Shown: piece after piece, positions 11,801-17,261 of the stretch | Numbering within the stretch: position 1 is the stretch's first letter | Layout of the letters: each line of letters starts with the position of its first letter | Origin: Burkholderiales bacterium | Lineage (GTDB): Bacteria > Pseudomonadota > Gammaproteobacteria > Burkholderiales > Burkholderiaceae_C | Length of the DNA stretch: 64,000 nucleotides | Reading direction: 5' to 3' | Assembly (NCBI GenBank): GCA_028868855.1 | Contig: JAGWTR010000003.1 | Location: 354,978 to 418,977, forward strand | Notes under the pieces: generated by a model | What the model saw: the letters and a program-made list of their open reading frames with translations, nothing else | The model's database searches: none | Told to the model about the DNA's origin: nothing | Made by a program: the position numbers and the translations under genes

Positions 11801-13870
11801 GCGCCCAAGGATGAGCAGTTGAGCTTGCCGGGTAGCAGCCAGCAATTCATCAACAGTTCGACCGGCTTGAGCGCGCCGGTCGTGCACCTGGCGGCCATGC
11901 AGGGTGATGTCTCCTTTGATTTGCCCACCGGTAGCGCCCTGACGTTGACCCCTTCCGCCAAGGGGGACTTAAGTGTCTATGCCGGCCAGAACGTGTTGCT
12001 GAAATCGGCAGGGACTTCCAGCCTGAACCTTGGCGACGGGTTGTTCTCGGACAGTTACGCCGTCTCCGCCCCGAAGAAGGAAATCGGCGTCGGAGGAACG
12101 GCTGATTTGAAGGCCCTGAACAATCACGTCACTCGATCGGCCGGTGCCAGCCTGCTGCATGCGCCGGACACCAACCCTGTGCGAATCTATGCAGGCGGTG
12201 ACCTGAGCGCTTCTTCCAGCGGCGTGAACGGATCGGTCACATTGACCGTCTCCAAACCCGCAGACATCGTGGCCGCTGGGGACATTCGCAATTTGTCGTT
12301 CATCGGCCAGAATTTTGTGGACACCGATGTGACCCGCATTGCCGCGGGCGGCGATTTTGTCGGGGCGACAAATCCCCCCAATGCGGTGTCCTCCAAGCGC
12401 GGCGCCGGCTTGATCAGTGTGAGCGGTCCTGGCGAGCTCCAGGTCGAAGCGGGCAGGCAGTTGGACCTGAGCACCTCGGCGGGCCTTGAAAGCGTGGGGA
12501 ACCAGTACAACGCCGCCTTGCCGGATCAGAGCGCCAAGATCAGTGTCGCAGCGGGCATGGCCAAGTCGGTCAATGTGCCTGAGTTTGCCCGCCTGTACCT
12601 GGCCCATGACGCGGCGGCGCAAGCAAAGCTGGTCAGCTATGTCAAACACACCTTGATGTTGAGTGACGAGCTGTTGGCCGACTACCCTGCCAGCAACGGA
12701 CCTGAGCAGGCCGCGGTCTACGCCCAGGCCTTGGCCTACTACCAAACGTTGGCGCCCCAGCATCAGCTCGCCTTGGCCGACCAGGTGATCTCTGATGTCT
12801 TTGTGGGCACCTACTTGTCCGGCCAGGGGGCTTATGCCGGGGCATGGGCTGACCTGGCCAACCGGGCACAGGTGTCGGTGTCCGACCATGCGTCCTTGCT
12901 GTTCAAGCGCTTCAGAGACGACGTCCTGATGGCGGAAATCAAACGACTGGGCAGTCAGGCCGTCGCCATTGCCGACAGCACCGATGCGGCAGAAAGCGCC
13001 AGGCGAAAGGCGCAACGTCAGGCCCTGTGGGATCAGGTCCGCACGGCGGTCAGCCTGGCAGGACTTGGGCAAGGATTTGCCTTCCGTGGCGACATCGATC
13101 TGGCGGGCAGCATGGTCTACACCAAGGCGCCAGGCAACTTGAACTCAGGCGGCATCGACCTGTTCGCGCCCGGTGGCCAGGTCGTGGTGGGTCTCAGCAC
13201 CCTGACGGCCATCGACAAACTGCAGGCCGACAGCCGTGGCCTGGTCACCATGCAGGGCGGCAGCATCCGCTCGGTGTCTGATGGCGACTTCCAAGTCAAC
13301 TCGCAAAAAGCCTTTGTGGTGGGCGAGGGCGATTTGATGGTCTATTCGGCCAACGGCAGCGTGGACTCGGGCCGCGGCTCCAACACGGACGTGACGGTGC
13401 CGAAAGCCATGCGCACTCCGGATCCCCTGACCGGCATTGTGAAAGTGGTGGTGCCGGCGGCGACAACGGGCAGCGGCATTGGCCGATTGAACGCGGGCGA
13501 TACCGTGTCCAAGGGCAGCGTGTTGCTGGCGGCGCCCAATGGCGAAATTCGCGCCTTGGATGCCTTCATCCGTAATGACTCCGGCGGTGACATCGCCGTG
13601 GCCGGGGTGGTCAAAGGCGGCGACAACATCAAGGGCAATGTCGCTGGTCTGGCGCCTGCGCCCGCAGTGACGGTCGCGCTCAACGTGAACTCGGCCTTGC
13701 CAACCGATGCCAGCGCAGGGGCACAAGCGGCGGTTGATGGGGCTCAGGGCAAGAAAGCCAAAGACCCCAGCTCCATTTTGACGGTTGACCTTCTGGGCAT
13801 GGGCGATGACGAATCCGCTCCCGCCGCCAAGCCCTGCCCGAAGGAGCAAAAAGACGACTGCCAACGGTGA
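2858..13870 (+). CDS. Giant TpsA filamentous haemagglutinin-family exoprotein
   Basis: A 3670-residue secreted beta-helix protein. The start is set by a GAGGAG ribosome site at 2845-2850 and by the extended signal peptide typical of large TpsA proteins (MNKQVHRLVFDRRRGMRV), with cleavage probably after DAMAQQ. The N-terminal TPS secretion domain occupies roughly residues 75-340. It contains NHNGVIFGP (N184-), the local form of the NPNGI motif. Long stretches of short beta-helix repeats follow (recurring GG-x-V-x-L, A-G-x-x-I patterns), then a DUF3739-like region. An alpha-helical insert lies at about 3233-3405 (DEAAQAK-type helices). The last residues are CPKEQKDDCQR, and I find no other cysteine in the mature chain. 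A role as a long adhesin or filament is inferred from family and neighbours; no effector domain is visible at the C-terminus. Confidence 0.92.
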   Translation: MNKQVHRLVFDRRRGMRVPAAEHVRSAGKAAGGERRATARVVSRWLVTASMAGPLTLGLAGSDAMAQQRTMSGSATRSVSALVNIPQTQRSLPQPTFQPKGMLDADPRKNYGSFSLNYGAAGLNINQQDDKVIINWDSFNVGQGYTVRFVQPQSTSSALNNIWDANPSVILGQIQANGEVILQNHNGVIFGPTARVDTGRFVTTALKLANDTYLRGIRANARAGAATFGDDESLPTGFITVERGAEIKTLAGGDVMMVAPKVYNEGSIETPKGQTILAAGQKVYLYNATDAAQRGLVVAVDAFADGSNEVNTVEQAAKGNYKTVHGQTVSDGTPDTTDGLSTKINQIVAEQGTINLVGMTIRQNGVLTATTAVKGQNGAIYLQAQKNTTPYNEKNVAAELGTVEFGKDSQTLVTPVADSSAKQKDAEVFYRSRIEVIGKDIRVRSGAEITAVSGNVSLRAGANMQTASVFDNTKETGAADGSHLVVEGGATISAAGLRDVAVPMSRNQLSGRLFATELADSPVQRGGVLYRSDFLTDARRQVGVANVTGQYKLIERTAQELSTRGGNVRLLSQGDLVIADDARLDVSGGSIKYDAGQITSSLVRRGNQLISLENAKAGDKYDELITPTVNALTQQVPSFVQGADAGLAWVAGANTYLGAHVVKGDVVVGANQRTGQVVGAYVPASTGLALSPIDLPDELGVADILKTRPELYSSLRPLGATLMVGYKSAPVDRSYSQLTPEIDLTGSRQAPLLAIPELGTSQADQFFAALGTTQLMASDVQSAGVATLSLNAQTVRMSKGASLDLGASGQLAVDAEHIDLDGKLRAAGGKVRLTSYTAPGDASFGTVEIGPDARIDLSGTRRDERGAFSATGTGNVNGGDFNIDADHSATLAEGSVVDVSAGVWRTSAGSTSTGAAGSVTLGVNGTLDRNSEPTGQLFLKGALSAFDFKSGGTLSLSGLHSLVIGGIAQDDWGLSLGEAFFSDHGFGTFKLSALGDVNVAGSLTPVLRNFVLSSSRMALAPEALTSTGVLDASSRQAIALNLTATLQPRQGLYGSLETGGNVKVAQGARVDVGAGGQIGLKAGGNIEVAGQLLAHGGRISLGLSGDRGGGDATGTVDAAGFIDGQEVRLTASGVLDVSGLALSATTATLGGDLVRGRVLGGGTVNLNVNPGKPSRGRVVTEVGSTIDVSGASADLDLSRSPGAKVHLSQGAGSVSVASADGFSLMGNLVAARPDASVSGGQFSASISREGVADFTSNSDQDKQYQSAAHQLTLLGSSAEVAQHPHAYNEGVLSANQLLDAGFDQIQLRADDRIVLGHGVNLVSDTQKPGSTQVALRSVQLTAPVLQATDGGLHTVRAAAVSLGDRDLTPQKALTTPIVPSAMLGDAGLSVQAGLIEVFGHSALQGFGQAKGVTLDATLDTHGQLDRRQDGEIRFIGRSFAQDADAKKRSDLQGSLSFGGDLTLKAGQVYASTLSNFTVQGMPGASSLTVAMPTGGSSSATPLSALAQLTLQARDVVVSGVIRQPFGSITINGENMPRLEAASVLSVSGDGVTVPVGTTINSRQWVYATNGTADGVSPAADDSVKTLNGLPVAKGILVKGAGLSISNQTLVQAQAGGDLQAWEFIAGVGGSTDTLNRSNVFAILPGYHYDFAPFDTEIAASTKAVGTRLSAGDQVQISTGSAVLAAGLYTLLPARYATLRGAVLVSATSLNATQPLSQAIARDDGSVLVSGHLTAVGTDINGGHDPRQALILEPESTYRAKSALQVLSINDYLADQAARHATALPSRPGDAGRVSLQADQSFAWAAQFNLAGAAGFQAGQFDLSMPDMALLGQGESSTSGTTAISVKALNATGAQSILLGGIRTGTAENTHVTTLASQVSLSGELAVGELIAVATDSVHVNQGTSIVSNGASNGLSNTLTVDGMGAALVVSDHANTDLRRDLSTVPKGAVQTGTLTVDAGVTLQGAAVQLDGSKRVKLDADTKLLTSSIGVGAPHIALGGLSEDANALSVAGPLLEAYSQVERLQLRSYSSIDLLGSMTLGARSANNAPLIQHLVLDAPELLGLGHATDTATVLAQHVVLRNTSGLKASGAQHGDSKLRVVAEPVLKDGVTGGITVAGAQGESAQGLAFASATLATAGDVVFSGKGLLNAQGDVTISSARVTADKTAQHGVNSQGVLTIEQALNRHSFGEQLGAGASLSLTGQRVVQDGTIDLPSGSVSLTGLGQTDQADTVVFTERSSTQAKGWVANAGSTWSASAPGGQIKATALTGDVVVRGVLDVSAPQPNSASDTAKSAGAITLTATTGAVRLGQSARLKGSAATDTLSGRLVVDAQTLVNETAPGVNGLAVASAAAAQGTLDRLIGAANAGGLHGEVDVRVRQGDQSLNTTLKAVRASLSADAGTLTLLGAATIDATAPQGGVVQLAAGQDLTVSAGAQIHADSSRAGANGGDVLLASTSGRVKLEEGATITATGDDALDGRVVISAQREVLTALANAHAADATAAPVKTARIVAGEIDVVGNRVYQGDTVAEGKSGAVRTETGTTTELSPVSQYAGLADIASHAEDFMGTQAKVLSALGLTDQANLRAGVEIRSAADFTLSSDWSLADALHPGAQPLFLTIRAGRNLNVKGSLSDGFATADRAASINPGEGASYRLVAGADTTAANVLKTDAASTGSITIEAGKLVRTTSGSIEMAAAQDIVLNTNYATNPSAPVQGVAYVAGRLPDLPAGVTFDVAPSSAADFTGHGGRLEASAGRDIVSPGASQLFGSWFNHAGFTDLDSGQQVPVAWWATFSAFKQGFGSFGGGNISAVAGRDISNLGVVAPTSARTLTTTVTDEAGNFVAQHNDLAVDNGGDVTVRAGRDVRGGHYFLGRGNGAIQAGGAIALGDSLDKAKFQPLGAILGQMDGNWSMQAVADVNLAMAFNPTMYVNATRSKSDGGLYLTYGEDAALALSSVWGDINWWGNSRSTKGTATTNTYLVQMAKLAPKDEQLSLPGSSQQFINSSTGLSAPVVHLAAMQGDVSFDLPTGSALTLTPSAKGDLSVYAGQNVLLKSAGTSSLNLGDGLFSDSYAVSAPKKEIGVGGTADLKALNNHVTRSAGASLLHAPDTNPVRIYAGGDLSASSSGVNGSVTLTVSKPADIVAAGDIRNLSFIGQNFVDTDVTRIAAGGDFVGATNPPNAVSSKRGAGLISVSGPGELQVEAGRQLDLSTSAGLESVGNQYNAALPDQSAKISVAAGMAKSVNVPEFARLYLAHDAAAQAKLVSYVKHTLMLSDELLADYPASNGPEQAAVYAQALAYYQTLAPQHQLALADQVISDVFVGTYLSGQGAYAGAWADLANRAQVSVSDHASLLFKRFRDDVLMAEIKRLGSQAVAIADSTDAAESARRKAQRQALWDQVRTAVSLAGLGQGFAFRGDIDLAGSMVYTKAPGNLNSGGIDLFAPGGQVVVGLSTLTAIDKLQADSRGLVTMQGGSIRSVSDGDFQVNSQKAFVVGEGDLMVYSANGSVDSGRGSNTDVTVPKAMRTPDPLTGIVKVVVPAATTGSGIGRLNAGDTVSKGSVLLAAPNGEIRALDAFIRNDSGGDIAVAGVVKGGDNIKGNVAGLAPAPAVTVALNVNSALPTDASAGAQAAVDGAQGKKAKDPSSILTVDLLGMGDDESAPAAKPCPKEQKDDCQR

Positions 13871-13937
13871 TCGGGTGCACCGCATGAAAGCCCCACCCTC
13901 ATCCAAGGGGGAGGGGTGACAAATGACAGATTCGTGA

Positions 13938-13951
13938 CGGCTCATGAGCCG
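13938..13951. repeat. 14-bp perfect palindrome between tpsA and the ExbB-like gene
   Basis: CGGCTCATGAGCCG reads identically on both strands. A second dyad, TAGGCC-ATTC-GGCCTA, follows at 13958-13973. Both sit in the 171-bp gap before the energy-transduction genes. They could be an operator or an RNA structure attenuating read-through; neither is followed by a T-run. Confidence 0.5.
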
Positions 13952-14041
13952 AGTGAGTAGGCCATTCGGCCTAGTGGGCGACCCGATGCCGACACATGCG
14001 CTTTTGACAATGGCGTTTTGTGTAGCGATGGACCAAGTCCC

Positions 14042-15748
14042 ATGAATGCAATGAAGTCTTTGATGATGGGTGCCGCCCTGTGCTGTGGGCTGGCGTCGAC
14101 CTCGGCCAAGGCCTGGTGGAATGGGGACTGGACGCATCGAGCCAAGATTTCCTTGAACACCACGGCCCAGGGCATTGAAACCAAAGAAGCCCTGTCCGGC
14201 ACGGTGGTGCCGGTGCGTTTGCACTCCGGCAACTTTGACTTCCTGTCGGCCAAACCCGATGGCTCCGACCTGCGCGTGGTCGCCGCCGACGACAAGACCC
14301 CGCTCAAGTTCTGGGTGGAGCGCTTTGACGGAGGCAATGAACTGGCCGTGGTTTGGGTGCAGGTGCCCAGCGTGGCCCCGGGCACCGACAAGAACCTGAT
14401 CTACGTTTATGCCGGCAACGAGAAGGCAGCCGCCGAAGCCAGCACGCCAGCCTTGTATGACGGCTCGACCGTGCTCGCCATGGCCTTCGCTGAAAAGCAG
14501 GGCGAGGCGGTGGATGCAACGGGTCAGATCAAGACCAGCGAAGCGGTCAATCGTGACGCCAATGGATTGATCGGCGCGGCGGCCAAGCTTGATGGCCAGC
14601 GCGCGTTGATCGTTCCTGCCAACGCCAAACTCAAGGCGCCTGGCTCGGGTCCCTACAGCGTCAGTCTGTGGGTCAAGCCGGAGGTGGTGGCCGGGGAGCT
14701 GTTCAAGCAAGGCCCGCTGGCCTTGTCCATCAATGGCGGCAAGTTGGCCCTTGTCTATGGCGGTGCGCAAGCCGTGGGTGGCGATCTGCCCGCGTCGGCG
14801 TGGGCGCATGTGGCGCTCACGCTGGGCGCCGGCAAGTTGACCTTGTACGTCAATGGCGCGCAGGCCGCGCAAGCTGACTTGCCCACCACGGCGCCTGCGA
14901 TTGAAGGCGATGTGCAGTTGGGCAAAGGCATGAGCGGCTTGATTGACCAGTTGGAAGTGGCCAGCACCGTGCGCAGCGCAGACTGGGTGAAGTTTGCCCA
15001 CGCCGCGCAAAGCGCCGATGCCAAGTTGGTGGCGGCCGTTGGCCAGACCGAAGCGAGCGCCAAGGAAGGCGACGGCGGCAGCCCTGGATACTTCAGCATC
15101 CTGGTGGGCAACCTGACGGTCGACGCCTGGGTGGTGATCGGCATCCTGGCCGTGATGTTCCTCATCTCCGCATGGGTGATGTACGCCAAGGCGATGTTGG
15201 TGACGCGCGCCGACAAACACAACCGCATGTTCCTGCAGAAGTTCCGCGAGGTGCGTGACGTGATGATGGTGCCACCCAAAGGGCTGCAACATTCTTCATT
15301 GCAGCGTCTCTATGCGGCGGGCCTGCACGAGTTGACCAAACGTGATGTGGGCACGGCAGGGGCCAAGCCGCTGTCGGGCGCGTCCATCGATGCCGTCAAG
15401 GCCGCCATTGATGCCGACCTGGTGCGCGAAAACCAGGACCTCAACTCGCAGATCGTGCTGCTGACCATCGCCATTTCGGGCGGCCCCTTCCTGGGTCTGC
15501 TGGGGACGGTGGTGGGCGTGATGATCACCTTCGCCGCCATTGCGGCGGCGGGCGACGTCAACGTCAACGCGATCGCCCCAGGGATTGCGGCGGCGCTGCT
15601 GGCCACGGTGGCGGGCTTGGCGGTGGCCATCCCTGCGCTGTTTGGCTACAACTACCTGGCCGCTCGAATCAAGAACATTTCCTCGGACATGCAAATCTTC
15701 ATCGACGAGTTCGTGACGCGCGTGGCCGAAACCCACGGCGCCCGCTGA
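14042..15748 (+). CDS. ExbB/TolQ/MotA-type proton channel with DUF2341 and LamG-like ectodomain
   Basis: A 568-residue fusion. After a signal peptide (MNAMKSLMMGAALCCGLAS...AKA), the mature chain opens with WWNGDWTHRAKISL, the hallmark of DUF2341, up to about residue 135. A concanavalin-A/LamG-like domain spans roughly 150-330. A transmembrane helix near 360-385 leads to the MotA/TolQ/ExbB domain, with the conserved helix pair GGPFLGLLGTVVGVMITF (about 478-495) and GIAAALLATVAGLAVAIPA (about 513-531). Ordinary ExbB is about 240 residues, so the N-terminal 350 residues are extra and predicted to be periplasmic. With the two ExbD and one TonB-like gene downstream it should form a proton-driven motor. 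The start at 14042 is preferred over 14018 because it gives a better signal peptide; 14051 is also possible. Confidence 0.85.
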   Translation: MNAMKSLMMGAALCCGLASTSAKAWWNGDWTHRAKISLNTTAQGIETKEALSGTVVPVRLHSGNFDFLSAKPDGSDLRVVAADDKTPLKFWVERFDGGNELAVVWVQVPSVAPGTDKNLIYVYAGNEKAAAEASTPALYDGSTVLAMAFAEKQGEAVDATGQIKTSEAVNRDANGLIGAAAKLDGQRALIVPANAKLKAPGSGPYSVSLWVKPEVVAGELFKQGPLALSINGGKLALVYGGAQAVGGDLPASAWAHVALTLGAGKLTLYVNGAQAAQADLPTTAPAIEGDVQLGKGMSGLIDQLEVASTVRSADWVKFAHAAQSADAKLVAAVGQTEASAKEGDGGSPGYFSILVGNLTVDAWVVIGILAVMFLISAWVMYAKAMLVTRADKHNRMFLQKFREVRDVMMVPPKGLQHSSLQRLYAAGLHELTKRDVGTAGAKPLSGASIDAVKAAIDADLVRENQDLNSQIVLLTIAISGGPFLGLLGTVVGVMITFAAIAAAGDVNVNAIAPGIAAALLATVAGLAVAIPALFGYNYLAARIKNISSDMQIFIDEFVTRVAETHGAR

Positions 15749-15760
15749 TCGGACCAGATC

Positions 15761-16168
15761 ATGTCGGGCGACATCAAGGAAGACAACCAGCCGTATGACG
15801 AGATCAACATCACTCCGATGTTGGACTTGGCCTACGTGCTGCTGGTCATCTTCATCATCATGACGACCGCCTCGGTGCAAGGAGTCAAGGTGCAGTCCCC
15901 GATCACGCAGGCGGCCAACAACCTGGCAAAGCCGCAGACCAAGGGCATCACCATCACGGCCGAGGGGCAGGTCTACCTGGACGCCTACCCCGTCAGCATG
16001 GACCAACTCAAGTCCACCCTGGCGCAGTACAAGGCGGCCAACCCCAATCTGCCGGTGGTCCTGAAGGCCGATGCGGCCACGCAGTACGACAAGGTGATGG
16101 AGGTGCTGGAAATTGCCAAGCGACTGGACATCACCGAAATCGGCCTGGCCACCAAGCGTGTGCAGTAA
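15761..16168 (+). CDS. ExbD/TolR family protein, first copy
   Basis: A 135-residue inner-membrane protein with a short cytoplasmic tail (MSGDIKEDNQPYDEINI), one transmembrane helix beginning TPMLDLAYVLLV, and a C-terminal periplasmic domain. The Asp in the helix (PMLDL) is the residue that carries protons in ExbD/TolR proteins. It starts 12 nt after the ExbB-like gene and is followed 12 nt later by a close paralogue, so all three are in one operon. It should form the dimeric stator partner inside the ExbB-type pentamer. Confidence 0.9.
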   Translation: MSGDIKEDNQPYDEINITPMLDLAYVLLVIFIIMTTASVQGVKVQSPITQAANNLAKPQTKGITITAEGQVYLDAYPVSMDQLKSTLAQYKAANPNLPVVLKADAATQYDKVMEVLEIAKRLDITEIGLATKRVQ

Positions 16169-16180
16169 GGAGCGCTGGCG

Positions 16181-16582
16181 ATGAAAGTTCAAAACGAGAC
16201 CAAGCCCTACGACACCATCAACGTGACACCGATGCTGGACCTGGCCTATGTGCTGCTGGTGGTGTTCATCTTGATGACGACCGCCTCGGTGCAGGGCTTG
16301 CACGTCAGCATGCCCAAGCCCAGCAACAAGCCCAGCACTGAAAAGCACGAGCTGAAAATCATCCAGGTGATGCCCGATGGCGCCTTGATGATCAACGGGG
16401 TCAGTGTGAACCTGGCGGACCTGGAGTCGCAATTGCAGCAGGCCAAGTCGCGTGATTCCAAGATGAGCGTGGCCATCAAGGGTGATGCGCGTGCGCAGTA
16501 CGCCAAGGTGGTGGCCATCATTGACCTGTGCAACAAGATCGAAGTGCCGATGGGCCTGATCACCTCCCGCATCGGGGCTTGA
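16181..16582 (+). CDS. ExbD/TolR family protein, second copy
   Basis: A 133-residue paralogue of the preceding gene. The N-terminal tail and helix are nearly identical (PYDTINVTPMLDLAYVLL, TTASVQG), whereas the periplasmic halves differ. That suggests the two proteins share one channel but contact different partners, or form a heterodimer. A good ribosome site (AAGGAG) precedes the start. The stop codon lies 3 nt before the TonB-like gene. Confidence 0.9.
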   Translation: MKVQNETKPYDTINVTPMLDLAYVLLVVFILMTTASVQGLHVSMPKPSNKPSTEKHELKIIQVMPDGALMINGVSVNLADLESQLQQAKSRDSKMSVAIKGDARAQYAKVVAIIDLCNKIEVPMGLITSRIGA

Positions 16583-16585
16583 GCC

Positions 16586-17245
16586 ATGAACAGCAGCACT
16601 GATCAAGCGTGGATTCGCTGGGCGATGGGCGCCATGGCGCTGGCGACGATCGGAGGCTTGATCTATTGGGCGGCCACCTCCTTCAAAGGCACGAGCGGCC
16701 GGCACAAAACGCAGACGGTCAAGATCGCGGTCTTGCCGGACACCCCGCCACCGCCGCCGCCGAAAGAAGAGAAAAAGCCTGAGCCACCCAAGCAGGAAGA
16801 CAAGCCACAGCCTCAGCAGCAGCCCAAGCCTCAGGAAGCGCCGCCTGCGCCTCAGCAACTCAAGATGGACGGGCCGGCCGGTGATGCGCCAAGTGGCTTC
16901 GCCGCCGGCCAGGTCACGCAAGAGTACAAGGGCGGCGATGTCGGTACCGGCTCGGGCGGCAACGGCCTGCAATTTGCGCTGTTCACCACGCAAGTGCAAC
17001 GACACCTGCAAAGCGCCCTGGCAAGGAACCGTGACATCAAGCTGGGTGACTACCGCGTCCGCGTGAGTGTGTGGATCGCTCCCTCCGGCGAATTCAAGCG
17101 GGTGGAGTTGATGTCGCCCTCCGGTGACGAGAAGGTCGACGCGGCCCTGCGTCAGGCCTTGGCGCAACTGCCGCCCATGAACGACGTGCCTGCCAACTTG
17201 CCGCAACCGATCCGTTTGCGAATCACCAACCGGATGACCGGTTGA
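16586..17245 (+). CDS. TonB-like energy transducer
   Basis: A 219-residue protein with one N-terminal transmembrane helix (WAMGAMALATIGGLIYWA, about 12-29), a proline/lysine/glutamine-rich periplasm-spanning stretch (PDTPPPPPPKEEKKPEPP onward, about 50-95) and a TonB C-terminal domain at roughly 130-219 (YRVRVSVWIAPSGEFKRVEL). Length and layout match TonB proteins. Being the last gene after one ExbB-like and two ExbD genes, it is presumably their dedicated partner. Its outer-membrane target is not obvious, because no TonB-dependent receptor is encoded nearby; the TpsB, the porin or a distant receptor are candidates. Confidence 0.88.
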   Translation: MNSSTDQAWIRWAMGAMALATIGGLIYWAATSFKGTSGRHKTQTVKIAVLPDTPPPPPPKEEKKPEPPKQEDKPQPQQQPKPQEAPPAPQQLKMDGPAGDAPSGFAAGQVTQEYKGGDVGTGSGGNGLQFALFTTQVQRHLQSALARNRDIKLGDYRVRVSVWIAPSGEFKRVELMSPSGDEKVDAALRQALAQLPPMNDVPANLPQPIRLRITNRMTG

Positions 17246-17261
17246 TTTCTGAAGTGACTTT

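Noticed and set aside
14004..14009. TTGACA as a -35 element for the ExbB-like gene.
   Set aside because: No acceptable -10 hexamer follows at 16-18 nt, so I could not support a promoter.
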